From: Planctomycetota bacterium
GTDB taxonomy: Bacteria > Planctomycetota > UBA8742 > UBA2392
Reading direction: 5' to 3'
Length of the DNA stretch: 64,000 nucleotides
Assembly: GCA_003576915.1 (NCBI GenBank)
Contig: QEVF01000014.1
Span: 62,001-126,000 of the forward strand
The notes below the pieces were generated by a model. The model did not search any database, had not been told where the DNA came from, and worked only from the letters and a program-made list of their open reading frames with translations. The translations under genes were made by a program, and so were the position numbers. Below, one piece after another: positions 17,587-25,653 of the stretch. Numbering within the stretch: the first letter of the stretch is position 1; each line of letters starts with the position of its first letter.

Positions 17587-18618
17587 ATGACCAAGTATCG
17601 CTCGTTCGATGAAGTCCTCAAAGAACTCGACATGGACGAAGACGAGTTGAAGAGGCTAGTCAGCGAAGGCCAGATTCGGGCGTTCCGCGACGAAGACCGC
17701 ATGAAGTTCCGCGCTGAAGACGTGCAGAACCTGGCTTCGACGCGCCAGGCGGACGTCGGCGAGCAGCAGGTGGACCTGGGCGAGACTCAGGTGGGGGGCG
17801 AGGGCCTGCAGGTCGTCGAAGAAGAGACGGACGAAACGCTGCTCGACCTCGGCAATCTCTCCGGCGACAAGGACTTCGAGGACACCGGCGCCACCAGTGT
17901 TCCCACCGTGGAACTGGGAGATGTCGGCGGCGGGGAGGACCAGGACGCGACGCTCACCGAAGAGCTGGTCTTCGACGAAACCGATGAACTTGGCGGCCTT
18001 GACTTTGGTGAAGGTCAGGACGCTGACGCGACGCAGAAGATCGAGACGGGCAACCTTGACCTGAAGGAGAACGAGGACCTCGGTCTCCAGACCGAGCCCG
18101 TCGATCAGCTTGACGAGCTGGACGAAGCCCAGGAGGCTCCGGCGCAGATGGCGCCTCCGCCTTCGCGCATGTCCGGCCCGCCCATGGGCATGCCCGGCCC
18201 CGTCCAGATCCAGGAGCAGATCAAGTACGTCGAGATCGTTCCCAACGAAACCATCGTCTGGAAGGTGCTCACCGGCGTAACGTTTATCCTGTTCCTCTTC
18301 GGTCTCTGCACTTTCCCCGCCATTGGCATGGTGCGCGCTGACGACGTTTTGAGCACCTTCTGGGGCAACATGGGTTACACCATGCACCTCAAGGGAAAGA
18401 ACAACGCGGGTGATATCCAGACTTCCGTTTACCGTGTGGATCTCAGCGCCCCCAACGCCCAGAACAAACCCATCCCGGTGGCCGTCGGCACCGGCCCCAA
18501 GCACATTGTCTGGTCCGGACAGGATGTCATCCGCAAGTTCTCCGGTGAGAGCCTCGCCAGTGGCTCCGGCACCGACAGCGGTGACGGCGCGGCTGCCCCT
18601 GCCCCGAAGACTGAGTAG
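17587..18618 (+). CDS. MerR-like HTH protein with acidic middle and C-terminal membrane helix
   Basis: A 343-residue protein. Residues 1-55 form an excisionase/MerR-type helix-turn-helix (YRSFDEVLKELDMDEDELKRL, GQIRAFRDEDRMKFRAEDVQ). Residues 60-190 are strongly acidic and low-complexity (repeats of DLGETQ-like and EENEDL-like units). A Pro/Met-rich linker and a hydrophobic helix (about 219-245, VLTGVTFILFLFGLCTFPAIGMV) follow, then a 90-residue soluble tail. Similar HTH proteins with acidic regions are frequent in Planctomycetes genomes (recollection, not searched). The ATG at 17587 follows GGAGCCAGAGCA. It might be a membrane-tethered regulator, or the HTH-like fold may serve protein binding. 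A strong terminator follows. Confidence 0.72.
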   Translation: MTKYRSFDEVLKELDMDEDELKRLVSEGQIRAFRDEDRMKFRAEDVQNLASTRQADVGEQQVDLGETQVGGEGLQVVEEETDETLLDLGNLSGDKDFEDTGATSVPTVELGDVGGGEDQDATLTEELVFDETDELGGLDFGEGQDADATQKIETGNLDLKENEDLGLQTEPVDQLDELDEAQEAPAQMAPPPSRMSGPPMGMPGPVQIQEQIKYVEIVPNETIVWKVLTGVTFILFLFGLCTFPAIGMVRADDVLSTFWGNMGYTMHLKGKNNAGDIQTSVYRVDLSAPNAQNKPIPVAVGTGPKHIVWSGQDVIRKFSGESLASGSGTDSGDGAAAPAPKTE

Positions 18619-18638
18619 CGCTCATGGCATCCAGGCCG

Positions 18639-18667
18639 GGGCCCTCCCACGGGAGGGCCCTTTTTTT
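18639..18667 (+). terminator. Rho-independent terminator
   Basis: A perfect 10-bp inverted repeat GGGCCCTCCC / GGGAGGGCCC with a tight loop, followed directly by seven T. This is the clearest intrinsic terminator in the window. Confidence 0.9.
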
Positions 18668-18748
18668 GGATATGGCGCGATCGGGCTTTTATGTATTTGA
18701 TGTTTGCAGGATTCGTGCTAGCCTGAACGAGTTGCGGAGGGGGTGCCC

Positions 18749-19501
18749 ATGCCAAATGTTCTGCTGATTGACGACAATCGCGCAGTCACTGAGATCATTC
18801 GCGCTCTTCTGCAGCGCAACAGCTACAGCGTGGAGATTGCCAACTCACCCCAGGCGGCCCTCGATGCCCTGCAGCGCGGCCGCTTTGACGTGATTGTCTG
18901 CGACGTGATGATGCCGGGGCAGGACGGATTCACCCTGGGCCGGAACATCAAGTCTGCGCCGGCGACCGCGGACATCCCCATCGTCTTCCTGACTGCTCTG
19001 GACACGATCGAGGACGAGTTCGAGGCCTACCTGAGCGGGGCCGCGGCCTATATGGTCAAGCCGTTCAAGGCCAGAGATCTTCTGGGCACGCTGAGCTCGG
19101 TGCTCAGCGGCGAGACGGCGCGCAAGGGCACCAGTCAGGGTCGCCTCTCGGTGTTTCAGGACGGCGTGCGCGTGCTGGCGGCCGTCACTGACCGCGCCAA
19201 CCGCCGCGCCGTGGCCGAAGCCACGCGCGATGCCGGCATGGACCTCGACTTCAGCGAGTCCTTTGACGAAGCCCTGCAGCGCCTCGATCGTGAGCGATTT
19301 CAGATGTTGATCGTCGATGCGCGGCTCAACGGTTTCTCGGCCTCTGCCATGGCCGATTACCTGCGTTACTTCGCGCTCAATCTGCCCGTGATCGTGCTCG
19401 GACATGGCGAACAACGCCCCGGATTCTTCTATGTCTCGGCTGAAGGCGGAGCCTCGGCGCTTGCACAGGCCCTCAAGCAGGTGTTGCAGCATCGCGCCTG
19501 A
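18749..19501 (+). CDS. Tandem receiver-domain response regulator (second domain degenerate)
   Basis: A 250-residue protein. REC1 (about 1-120) has the acidic pair (LLIDDN), phospho-acceptor Asp in VIVCDVMMPGQDG, Thr in FLTALD, and Lys in MVKPFKA. REC2 (about 130-250) keeps the Asp in MLIVDARLNG but has TDRAN where the acidic pair should be, and no conserved Lys (FFYVSAEGG), so phosphorylation there is doubtful. There is no output domain, so it probably acts by protein contact. GGAGGGGG lies 5-6 nt before the ATG at 18749, which is preferred over a GTG at 18743. No histidine kinase gene is in the window. Confidence 0.85.
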   Translation: MPNVLLIDDNRAVTEIIRALLQRNSYSVEIANSPQAALDALQRGRFDVIVCDVMMPGQDGFTLGRNIKSAPATADIPIVFLTALDTIEDEFEAYLSGAAAYMVKPFKARDLLGTLSSVLSGETARKGTSQGRLSVFQDGVRVLAAVTDRANRRAVAEATRDAGMDLDFSESFDEALQRLDRERFQMLIVDARLNGFSASAMADYLRYFALNLPVIVLGHGEQRPGFFYVSAEGGASALAQALKQVLQHRA

Positions 19502-19513
19502 ACCGGGCATGGC

Positions 19514-19519
19514 TATGAT
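19514..19519 (+). promoter_or_regulatory. -10 box of a probable leaderless promoter (2-hydroxyacid dehydrogenase)
   Basis: TATGAT followed by GCCGCC and the ATG at 19526, with no ribosome site. The spacer GCCGCC is the same as in front of the DinB gene. Confidence 0.5.
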
Positions 19520-19525
19520 GCCGCC

Positions 19526-20506
19526 ATGCTGAGCCCACCCGATGTCTTCATCACGCGCGCCATCCCGGAGGCGGCCATCCGGTTGCTGACTTCGGCCCTT
19601 CCAGGGCTGAACGTTGCAGTCAATCCCCGTGACGCCAACCTTACTCCAGCCGAGATTGCGAGCATGGCCGCAGGTGCTCAGGGCCTGATCTGCACCCTCG
19701 CTGACGACATAAGCCGCGCCCTGATCGATTCCTTGCCTCGCCTGCGTGTGATCGCCACCTACGCCGTGGGCACCAACAACATCGATCTCGCGGCGGCGCG
19801 CGAGCGCGGCATCGTGGTTGCCAACACGCCCGAGGTGCTGACGGACGCCACGGCCGAGGTGGCCGTGGGGTTGATGCTGGCCTGTGCGAGGCGGTTTATC
19901 GAGGGCGATGTGTTGACACGTCAGGGGGGTTTCCGCGGCTGGGCGCCGCTGTTTCATCTGGGCCAGGGCGTATACGGCAAGACCGTAGGGATTGTGGGGG
20001 CGGGGCGCATCGGACTGCGCGTCGCTCGCACCATGAGGCACGGCTTTGACTGCCGGGTGCTGTATGCGTCGCGAAGCGAGCATCCCGAATTTGAGGCCCA
20101 GGCCCAGGCCGAGCGCGTGGAACTGGACAGCCTGCTGGAACAGAGCGACTTTGTCTCGTTGCATTGCCCGCTGACGCCACAAACGAGGCACCTGATCGAT
20201 GAGCGGCGGCTGGCGCGCATGAAGAAAGAGGCATTTCTCATCAATACAGCGCGAGGCCCCGTGGTGGATGAGGCGGCGCTGGTGAAGGCCCTCAAGGCCG
20301 GGCGCATTGCGGGGGCGGGGCTGGATGTGTTTGAGCACGAGCCTGCGCTGGCGCCGGGCCTGGCGGAACTTGGCAATGTGACGCTGCTGCCGCATATCGG
20401 CAGCGCTACGGTCGAGACGCGGCAGCGCATGGGCCTGATGTGCGCCCAGGCCGTGATCGAAGTGCTTTGCGGTCGCGAACCGGCTAACCGCGTCGTCCCA
20501 GGCTGA
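19526..20506 (+). CDS. D-isomer-specific 2-hydroxyacid dehydrogenase (glyoxylate reductase-like)
   Basis: A 326-residue NAD(P)-dependent reductase of 2-oxoacids. The Rossmann motif VGIVGAGRIGLRVAR is near residue 152. The catalytic Arg is in NTARGPVVDEAAL, Glu in GLDVFEHEP, and His in LLPHIGSAT. ATYAVGTNNIDL in the N-terminal domain matches the glyoxylate/hydroxypyruvate reductase branch. The substrate is probably glyoxylate or hydroxypyruvate, but this was not tested. Its last 23 nt overlap the end of the convergent EVE-domain gene. Confidence 0.9.
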   Translation: MLSPPDVFITRAIPEAAIRLLTSALPGLNVAVNPRDANLTPAEIASMAAGAQGLICTLADDISRALIDSLPRLRVIATYAVGTNNIDLAAARERGIVVANTPEVLTDATAEVAVGLMLACARRFIEGDVLTRQGGFRGWAPLFHLGQGVYGKTVGIVGAGRIGLRVARTMRHGFDCRVLYASRSEHPEFEAQAQAERVELDSLLEQSDFVSLHCPLTPQTRHLIDERRLARMKKEAFLINTARGPVVDEAALVKALKAGRIAGAGLDVFEHEPALAPGLAELGNVTLLPHIGSATVETRQRMGLMCAQAVIEVLCGREPANRVVPG

Positions 20507-20951
20507 CCACGATTTCCCATTCGTCGGGGCGCACAGGCTGCACGGAGAGGCGCGAGCCCTTCTGGAGGACGGCCATTTTCTCGAGTCCGCGGGCGGCCTT
20601 CAGGTCTGCGAGCGTCACGGGCTTTCGGAACCGCTCGACAAAGCGGACGTCGACCATGAACCAGGTGGGGTTTTCCTTCCTGCTTTTGGGGTCGAAGTAT
20701 TCATGTCCCTTCCTGAAAGCGAAGTGGTCGGGATAGGCCTCGCGGCAGACTTCAGCCAGGCCCGTCACGCCGGCCGGGTCGCCATTGCTGGCGTAGAACA
20801 GAACGCCGTCGCCGACCTTCATATCATCGCGCATGAAGTTGCGTGCCTGATAGTTGCGAACGCCTTCCCAGCTCGCGGTGCCGTCGCGCTCGAGATCATC
20901 GATGGAATAGGCAGAGGGTTCGCACTTCATCAGCCAGTAGCGCGTGGGCAT
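20484..20951 (-). CDS. EVE-domain protein (thymocyte nuclear protein 1-like)
   Basis: A 155-residue single-domain EVE protein (PUA-like fold). It begins YWLMKCEPSAYSIDDLERDG and has WEGVRNYQARNFMRDDMKVGDGVLFYAS, FDPKSRKENPTWFMVDV, and a C-terminal RLSVQPVRPDEWEIVV. EVE domains bind modified nucleobases, and in bacteria are often linked to modification-dependent restriction (published family knowledge). The stand-alone form here is the widespread housekeeping-like type. A GAGGTG ribosome site lies just before the ATG. It is divergent from, and only 25 nt away from, the DUF2325-like gene, so they may share regulation. Confidence 0.92.
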   Translation of the reverse strand: MPTRYWLMKCEPSAYSIDDLERDGTASWEGVRNYQARNFMRDDMKVGDGVLFYASNGDPAGVTGLAEVCREAYPDHFAFRKGHEYFDPKSRKENPTWFMVDVRFVERFRKPVTLADLKAARGLEKMAVLQKGSRLSVQPVRPDEWEIVVSLGRRG

Positions 20952-20976
20952 AATTCACCTCGGTTTCAGACAAGCC

Positions 20977-22563
20977 ATGGATTCAATCATGACTGACTTT
21001 GAGCTTCCACAATCCCCTGAAGCGCTGCGCACCTACCTGATCGGCCAACTCGAGCAATGGGAGCAGCGGGCCCGGCAAGTCGAGCAGGAGCTGAGCGCCA
21101 GGCGTCTTGCCGTCATGGAGGAGTTCGAGCGTCCCCTGATGCAGCAGAGCGCACGATTGAAGGCGCTGGGACTGCATCACGAAGCTCAGCAGGCGCTCGA
21201 ACTTGCTGAAATGGTACGTCAGGAGTCACGTCGCCTTTCCGGGCGGCTGACAAGTGTCAGCGTGCCGCCAGACCATCCGACCCCTGTTGCCGATGCGCCC
21301 GCGCAGGTCGCTGATGCGCCCGCGCCTGTTGCCGATGCGCCCGCGCCGGGTCCCTGCGACGCGGGTCCAGGCCGGCCCGGAGGCCGCGTGGAGGACTTCC
21401 CGGCCACAGGGTCCGGCACCCAGGCGCCTGAACAGGGCGAGGGTCTGCCGACAACCGGGAACGTTCGGCGGGGCATCACCGAGGAGGAACGTGCCCGGGT
21501 CGATGAACTGTTCAGCCAAATGGAAATGCTGAGCGCAGCCGCGCCGGAAATGGACCACGAGGAGCTCAAGTTGCGAATCGAGCTGCTGGGTGCCCGGGGG
21601 CGCCTGCTGCAGGAGGAGCAACCGCTGCTGCGCGGACAAAACACGCGATTGGGCGACCGGCTTCACTGCATGTTCGGCGGCCTGACCATGCTGGCAAAGA
21701 AGCATCTGAACCCGGCGAGGATTTTTGTTGAATCCCTCAATCAGAACAAGCGTCGGAAGTGGGCCAGCTTTCTGGAGAGTTGCGAGGCAGAGTTCCAGGA
21801 GTTGCTTGACCGTCGCAGGGCCAGCGAGGAGAAGGCGGCACAACAGCAGCTTGCTCAAAAGCGGCGCCAGCAGGCAGACGATGAGACCGCCAGGCATGCT
21901 GCCCTTGCCCGAGGGGACCTGGCTGAACTGCTTGAGGCTCCCGCGGATGCGCAGGACAGCTACTGGCAGGAAGACGTGCGGGAAGCGGTCAGGGACTTCC
22001 ATCGCCTGTCACCGAACCAGACGGAGAGCCAATTGATTGCTGCCTTGCGCCCCTTTGCCGAGTTGTTCGAGACCGGAGGCGAGTTCCGGTGGCTGCGCAA
22101 GAAGCTCAATCCCAAGGCCAAAGACAGCGGCTCATTTGAAGCCGTGGAAGTCATCCCCGGGGTCGAGCGCCCCTTGGTGCAACCCAACACAAAGGCCTTC
22201 GACCAGTGGCGGGGGTTCCTGGAAGGGAAACACGCTGCCATCGTGGGCGCTTCCTGCCGGGAAAACCGCCGCGAGCAGCTTCAGAAGTTCTTTGGCCTGT
22301 CCAGCCTGGATTGGATCGAGAACGAACGTACCGAGGCGGCCAATACGCACACATTGGATCAGCGCATCCGAAACGGCCGTTACGACATGGTTTTCTACCT
22401 GGCTCGCTTCTCCAGCCACTCCCTCCAGGATTGCGCCAAGGCGGCCTGCAAGGCTTCGGGCGTACCATTCATCGTGATCGAGCGTGGCTATGGCATTGGC
22501 GCTTTCTGCCGCGCCATTGAGCGTTCGCAGTCCCTGATTCGCTCCGAAGGTTCGATCTCATAG
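20977..22563 (+). CDS. Large coiled-coil protein with C-terminal DUF2325-like domain
   Basis: A 528-residue protein. Residues about 12-90 are charged helices (EQWEQRARQVEQELSARR). About 95-160 is a Pro/Ala-rich linker with three VADAPA repeats. About 165-410 is a long helical region (EEERARVDELFSQMEML, EEKAAQQQLAQKRRQQADDE). The last ~110 residues (KHAAIVGASCRENRREQL, IRNGRYDMVFYLARFSSHSL, GVPFIVIERGYGIGAFC) fit DUF2325: a nucleotide-like beta-alpha start, a helix, and the R/F-SHS motif. The function of DUF2325 is not established. Start uncertain: ATG 20977, or 20989 with no clear ribosome site. The tight divergent arrangement with the EVE gene makes a nucleic-acid-related role worth testing. 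Confidence 0.72.
   Translation: MDSIMTDFELPQSPEALRTYLIGQLEQWEQRARQVEQELSARRLAVMEEFERPLMQQSARLKALGLHHEAQQALELAEMVRQESRRLSGRLTSVSVPPDHPTPVADAPAQVADAPAPVADAPAPGPCDAGPGRPGGRVEDFPATGSGTQAPEQGEGLPTTGNVRRGITEEERARVDELFSQMEMLSAAAPEMDHEELKLRIELLGARGRLLQEEQPLLRGQNTRLGDRLHCMFGGLTMLAKKHLNPARIFVESLNQNKRRKWASFLESCEAEFQELLDRRRASEEKAAQQQLAQKRRQQADDETARHAALARGDLAELLEAPADAQDSYWQEDVREAVRDFHRLSPNQTESQLIAALRPFAELFETGGEFRWLRKKLNPKAKDSGSFEAVEVIPGVERPLVQPNTKAFDQWRGFLEGKHAAIVGASCRENRREQLQKFFGLSSLDWIENERTEAANTHTLDQRIRNGRYDMVFYLARFSSHSLQDCAKAACKASGVPFIVIERGYGIGAFCRAIERSQSLIRSEGSIS
21283..21345 (+). repeat. Three 21-bp tandem repeats in the DUF2325-like gene
   Basis: CCTGTTGCCGATGCGCCCGCG, CAGGTCGCTGATGCGCCCGCG-type and again CCTGTTGCC-type units (21 bp each) encode PVADAPA, QVADAPA, PVADAPA. 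They form a flexible linker between the coiled coils and are likely length-variable. Confidence 0.85.
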
Positions 22564-22570
22564 AAATGCA

Positions 22571-22600
22571 CAGGCGCGGAGAGCTGGCTCTCCGCGCCTG
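22571..22600. terminator. Bidirectional terminator hairpin between convergent genes
   Basis: CAGGCGCGGAGAG and CTCTCCGCGCCTG form a perfect 13-bp stem with a CTGG loop, between the DUF2325-like gene (ends 22563) and the repeat protein (ends 22627). No T tract is present on either side. Confidence 0.55.
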
Positions 22601-22626
22601 GTGCCGCGCCGCGGGGGGACGGGCGG

Positions 22627-23391
22627 CTAGTTCTTGCAAGGCTGGCAGGGCTTGCAGGGATCGGGCTTCTTGACCTCCCAGTGTCCGCCGCACTCCCGCT
22701 TGACCATGCGGGTCTTGTAGCAACCCTCGACGAAGACCTTCTCACACACCGTCTTGTAGTGTCCGGGGATGACCTTGCAGACCTCCTTGTCCACGTAGTG
22801 ACCCGGCACCACCTTGCACACCTCACGGTCTTCGTAGCGGCCGGGGATGCACTTCTCGACCATCTTCTTCTCGTAGTGCGCAGGAACCCACACGCACTCG
22901 TTGGTGTAGTAGATCCTTCCATGGCAGTCACGGCGCGCCACCCGCCTGGTCACATGCTGGCCCGCGACGTACACGGTTTCCTCCACCATCTCCGTGCGCC
23001 CGGGAATCCACACACGCTCAATCACCTTGACGTGCTTCTCCGGCACCCACACCCGTTCGATGGTCTTGACGTGCTGGTCCGGCACCCAGACCTGCTTTTC
23101 CACGGTCGTCCAGTGGCCCAGCTGGAAGTAGCGCTCCTCCACCATCTCGTAATCCACCACCCACACGCGCTCCTGCCCGATACCGCGGTCCCGTTGGTCG
23201 TCTGAGCGGCCGTGGTCGCGGCGGCCCTCGTCACGGCCCTGACTCTTGCCGCGTCCCGATTCTCCCACCTTCACTTCGACGGACTTGCCTTTGTTGTCCT
23301 TGTTGACGCGCACGGAGACCTGCGCATCGAGTTGCCCGGCCCCCAGGCCGAGCACGGCAACTGCTGCTAGAACTGCGACTGGCTTGAACAT
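22627..23391 (-). CDS. Secreted protein of VP-rich short tandem repeats (YTV-like)
   Basis: A 254-residue exported protein with a clear signal peptide (residues 1-23, MFKPVAVLAAVAVLGLG...LDA). After a charged segment the protein consists of about ten imperfect 13-16 residue units of the form V-W/C-V/I-P-x-x-Y/H-x-x-x-E-x-V (for example QVWVPDQHVKTIE, RVWVPEKHVKVIE, KVVPGHYVDKEVC, KVIPGHYKTVCEK). It ends in a Cys/Pro/Lys-rich tail (PCKPCQPCKN). Regularly placed cysteines suggest cross-linking. The unit resembles the YTV repeats described for planctomycete surface proteins (PF07639), by eye only. A GGGAGAAA site precedes the ATG. It is a likely cell-surface structural protein. Confidence 0.75.
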   Translation of the reverse strand: MFKPVAVLAAVAVLGLGAGQLDAQVSVRVNKDNKGKSVEVKVGESGRGKSQGRDEGRRDHGRSDDQRDRGIGQERVWVVDYEMVEERYFQLGHWTTVEKQVWVPDQHVKTIERVWVPEKHVKVIERVWIPGRTEMVEETVYVAGQHVTRRVARRDCHGRIYYTNECVWVPAHYEKKMVEKCIPGRYEDREVCKVVPGHYVDKEVCKVIPGHYKTVCEKVFVEGCYKTRMVKRECGGHWEVKKPDPCKPCQPCKN

Positions 23392-23620
23392 GACTTTCTC
23401 CCCTGGCTGGCTTTCGGCTCCCGCGCAGCAACCCTGCTGCTTGCCAATGGGATGCTATCCCGGCCCAGAAGGTTCCGCATAACTCATTATTTTTCAGCCA
23501 CTTAGGTGCATAATCTCCGGCAGGCACTGCCCGATTTCCGGCACCTTGAACCCGAGGGCAGTTTGCCTTCGCGGCGGGCGCGGCATTCAATACCGCCCGC
23601 GCCTTTGATAAACCAACCCC

Positions 23621-24148
23621 ATGGCTCCCAAACCTCCGAAGAAGGTGCTGTACACCCAGGCGCAGATCGCCCAACGCCTCGATGCCATGGCGGCGCAGAT
23701 TCTCAAGGACTACAAAGGCAAGAGGCTCCTCTGTTTGGTGGTTCTGCGGGGCGGCTTTTTCTTTGCCGCTGACCTGATACGCCGAATTGCGCCTCTGGAT
23801 CCTGAGCTCGATTTCGTGCGGCTTACGAGTTATGTCGGCGCGCGCTCGGGGGGCGAGCCCGTTTTCCGGGGCCAGCTTCCCCCATGCAGTGGCTATGACG
23901 TACTCGTCATCGAAGATTTGGTCGACACCGGAACGACTTTGTCCACGCTGGACCAGGCGATCCGGGCCCAGGGTCCAAACTCCCTGCGCTACGCCGTGGC
24001 CGTGGACAAGAAGGCGCGCCGCAAAGTCGAATTCACCGCGGACTACATTGCCTTTGACCTCGAGCGCGATGTGTTTCTCGTGGGCTACGGCATGGATCAC
24101 GAGGGCAAGTTCCGCACGCTGCCGGATATCCGCGAAGCGGCCCAGTGA
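23621..24148 (+). CDS. hpt: Hypoxanthine phosphoribosyltransferase
   Basis: Purine salvage enzyme that turns hypoxanthine (and often guanine) plus PRPP into the nucleotide. The 175-residue product has CLVVLRGGFFFAADLIRR, VRLTSYVG, the PRPP-binding VLVIEDLVDTGTTLSTLD, the base-contacting VAVDKKARR and FLVGYGMDHEGKFRTLPDI. Length is usual. No Shine-Dalgarno is apparent before the ATG at 23621. A CATAAT box near 23509 may be its promoter, giving a leader of about 105 nt. It is followed after 41 nt by the oxidoreductase. Confidence 0.94.
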   Translation: MAPKPPKKVLYTQAQIAQRLDAMAAQILKDYKGKRLLCLVVLRGGFFFAADLIRRIAPLDPELDFVRLTSYVGARSGGEPVFRGQLPPCSGYDVLVIEDLVDTGTTLSTLDQAIRAQGPNSLRYAVAVDKKARRKVEFTADYIAFDLERDVFLVGYGMDHEGKFRTLPDIREAAQ

Positions 24149-24189
24149 GGGCGCGGGCTGTTCGCCCTGGGCCATGCAGGAATTGAACC

Positions 24190-25221
24190 ATGAAGGCAGT
24201 CATAGTCCGTGAACACGGCGGCGTGGAAAAGCTGCTGTTTGAAGAGGCTGAGAAGCCTCGCATCAAGCCCGACGAGGTGCTGGTGGCGGTAAAGGCTGCG
24301 GGCATCAACCACCTGGATCTGTGGGTGCGCAAGGGAGTCCCCGGCCACAAGTTCCCCCTGCCGATGATTCCGGGTACGGACGTAGCGGGCGACATCGTCG
24401 AGGCCGGCCCGCTCGCCACGGGGTTCAAGGTGGGCGATCGCGTGGCCGTCATGCCGGGATTTGCCGATCCATTGACCGAGCAATCCCTCAGCGGCCAGGA
24501 CCAGCTTTCCCGCGACTACGGCATTTTCGGCGAGACGCGCAACGGAGGTTGCGCCGAGTTCATGGACGCTCCGGCGCGCAACCTCATGCGACTGCCGCCA
24601 TCCATGAGCTACAGCGATGCCGCGGCCTGCCCCCTGGTGTTCCTGACCGCCTGGACCATGCTCAAGAAGGCCGGCGTCAAGGCCAACGACCTGGTGCTCA
24701 TGCACGCGGCGGGGTCCGGCGTCACGAGCGCGGGCATCCAGCTTGCCAAATTGCTGGGCGCGACAGTCATTGCCACGGCCGGCAGTGAGGAAAAGCTGGA
24801 GAAAGCCCGCAAGCTGGGGGCGGACTTTCTCGTCAACTACCGCCAGGACTGGGTGGAAGAGGTCAAGAAGCTCACGTCCAAGGCCGGTGTGGACGTGATA
24901 TTCGATCATGTGGGCCCCGATACGTTTGATGGCGACATGAAGCTGATCAGGTGGGGCGGCCGATACGTCACCTGCGGCAGCACGACGGGCGGCGAGGTCA
25001 GGCTGAACCTGCGCGCCCTTTTCTTCAAGCGCATCAGCCTCATTGGCTCCACCATGGGCCCCAAGGCTGATCAGATCGAGGTCTGGAAGCTGCTGACATC
25101 AGGCAAGGTGCGTCCCGTCGTCGATCGTGTGTTTGCCATCCGCGACATTCGCGAGGCCCACAGTTATGTGGAGTCGCGCCGTGCCTTTGGCAAAGTCGTG
25201 CTGGACGCGACACAGTGGTAA
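24190..25221 (+). CDS. Zinc-type MDR alcohol dehydrogenase / quinone oxidoreductase
   Basis: A 343-residue medium-chain dehydrogenase/reductase. It shows the N-terminal GroES-like domain (AAGINHLDLWVRKGVPGHKFP, PMIPGTDVAGDIVEAG) and the NADP-binding domain (LMHAAGSGVTSAGIQLAKLLGA). NHLDLW at the usual catalytic-zinc position belongs to the subgroup that keeps or partly keeps metal ligands, but no four-Cys structural zinc lobe is seen. The substrate is unknown. AGGA lies before the ATG. It starts a run that continues with a small protein, enoyl-CoA hydratase and 3-hydroxyacyl-CoA dehydrogenase, so fatty-acid or butyrate catabolism is a reasonable context. Confidence 0.85.
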   Translation: MKAVIVREHGGVEKLLFEEAEKPRIKPDEVLVAVKAAGINHLDLWVRKGVPGHKFPLPMIPGTDVAGDIVEAGPLATGFKVGDRVAVMPGFADPLTEQSLSGQDQLSRDYGIFGETRNGGCAEFMDAPARNLMRLPPSMSYSDAAACPLVFLTAWTMLKKAGVKANDLVLMHAAGSGVTSAGIQLAKLLGATVIATAGSEEKLEKARKLGADFLVNYRQDWVEEVKKLTSKAGVDVIFDHVGPDTFDGDMKLIRWGGRYVTCGSTTGGEVRLNLRALFFKRISLIGSTMGPKADQIEVWKLLTSGKVRPVVDRVFAIRDIREAHSYVESRRAFGKVVLDATQW

Positions 25222-25308
25222 GGGTCGGGCTCTTGATCCCGTTGAGAGGTTTTCGAGCGCGACGGGAATCCGGATCTGGGCAAGCGGCACGCAGCGCGAG
25301 GCATGATC

Positions 25309-25653
25309 ATGTACTGCCAGATCATCAAATTCGAGGCGCGGCCCGGTGCGGTCACGGAGGCCGCCCTGAAGAAATACATCAAGGCCGCGAGCTTCAACCC
25401 CGGTTTTGTGCACGGCAGCTACTTTGTGCCGGAAGCCCTGCCTGACGGCTCGGTGCCGCCGGGCTTTGCCATCGGCACCCGCGAGCGAACCTACTTCGTG
25501 CAGCTCGTTTTCCGAACCTCGCGCGACATGCTCAAGCACGTCGAGCTCTATCACGGGGATGATTTGAACCTCCTGCCCGCGCCGCACCACTACGTGCTGG
25601 GCAAGTACATTGAAGACCTGGGCGTCGAGGTCGAAAACCGCTACCAGTCCTGA
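25309..25653 (+). CDS. Hypothetical small protein, possible dimeric alpha/beta barrel
   Basis: A 114-residue protein of unknown function. The start YCQIIKFEARPGAVTEAALKKYIK and YFVQLVFRTSRDMLKHVELYHGDDL suggest a ferredoxin-like (ABM/EthD-type) alpha-beta fold, judged only from its strand-helix pattern. I prefer the ATG at 25309: GAGG at 25298 is 7 nt upstream of it but only 1 nt from the ATG at 25303. It lies between the MDR oxidoreductase and enoyl-CoA hydratase on the same strand and may assist that pathway. Confidence 0.68.
   Translation: MYCQIIKFEARPGAVTEAALKKYIKAASFNPGFVHGSYFVPEALPDGSVPPGFAIGTRERTYFVQLVFRTSRDMLKHVELYHGDDLNLLPAPHHYVLGKYIEDLGVEVENRYQS

Noticed and set aside
18845..20395. 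516-codon minus-strand frame over the response regulator and dehydrogenase
   Set aside because: Antisense shadow of two conserved genes; it has no ribosome site and no recognisable domain.
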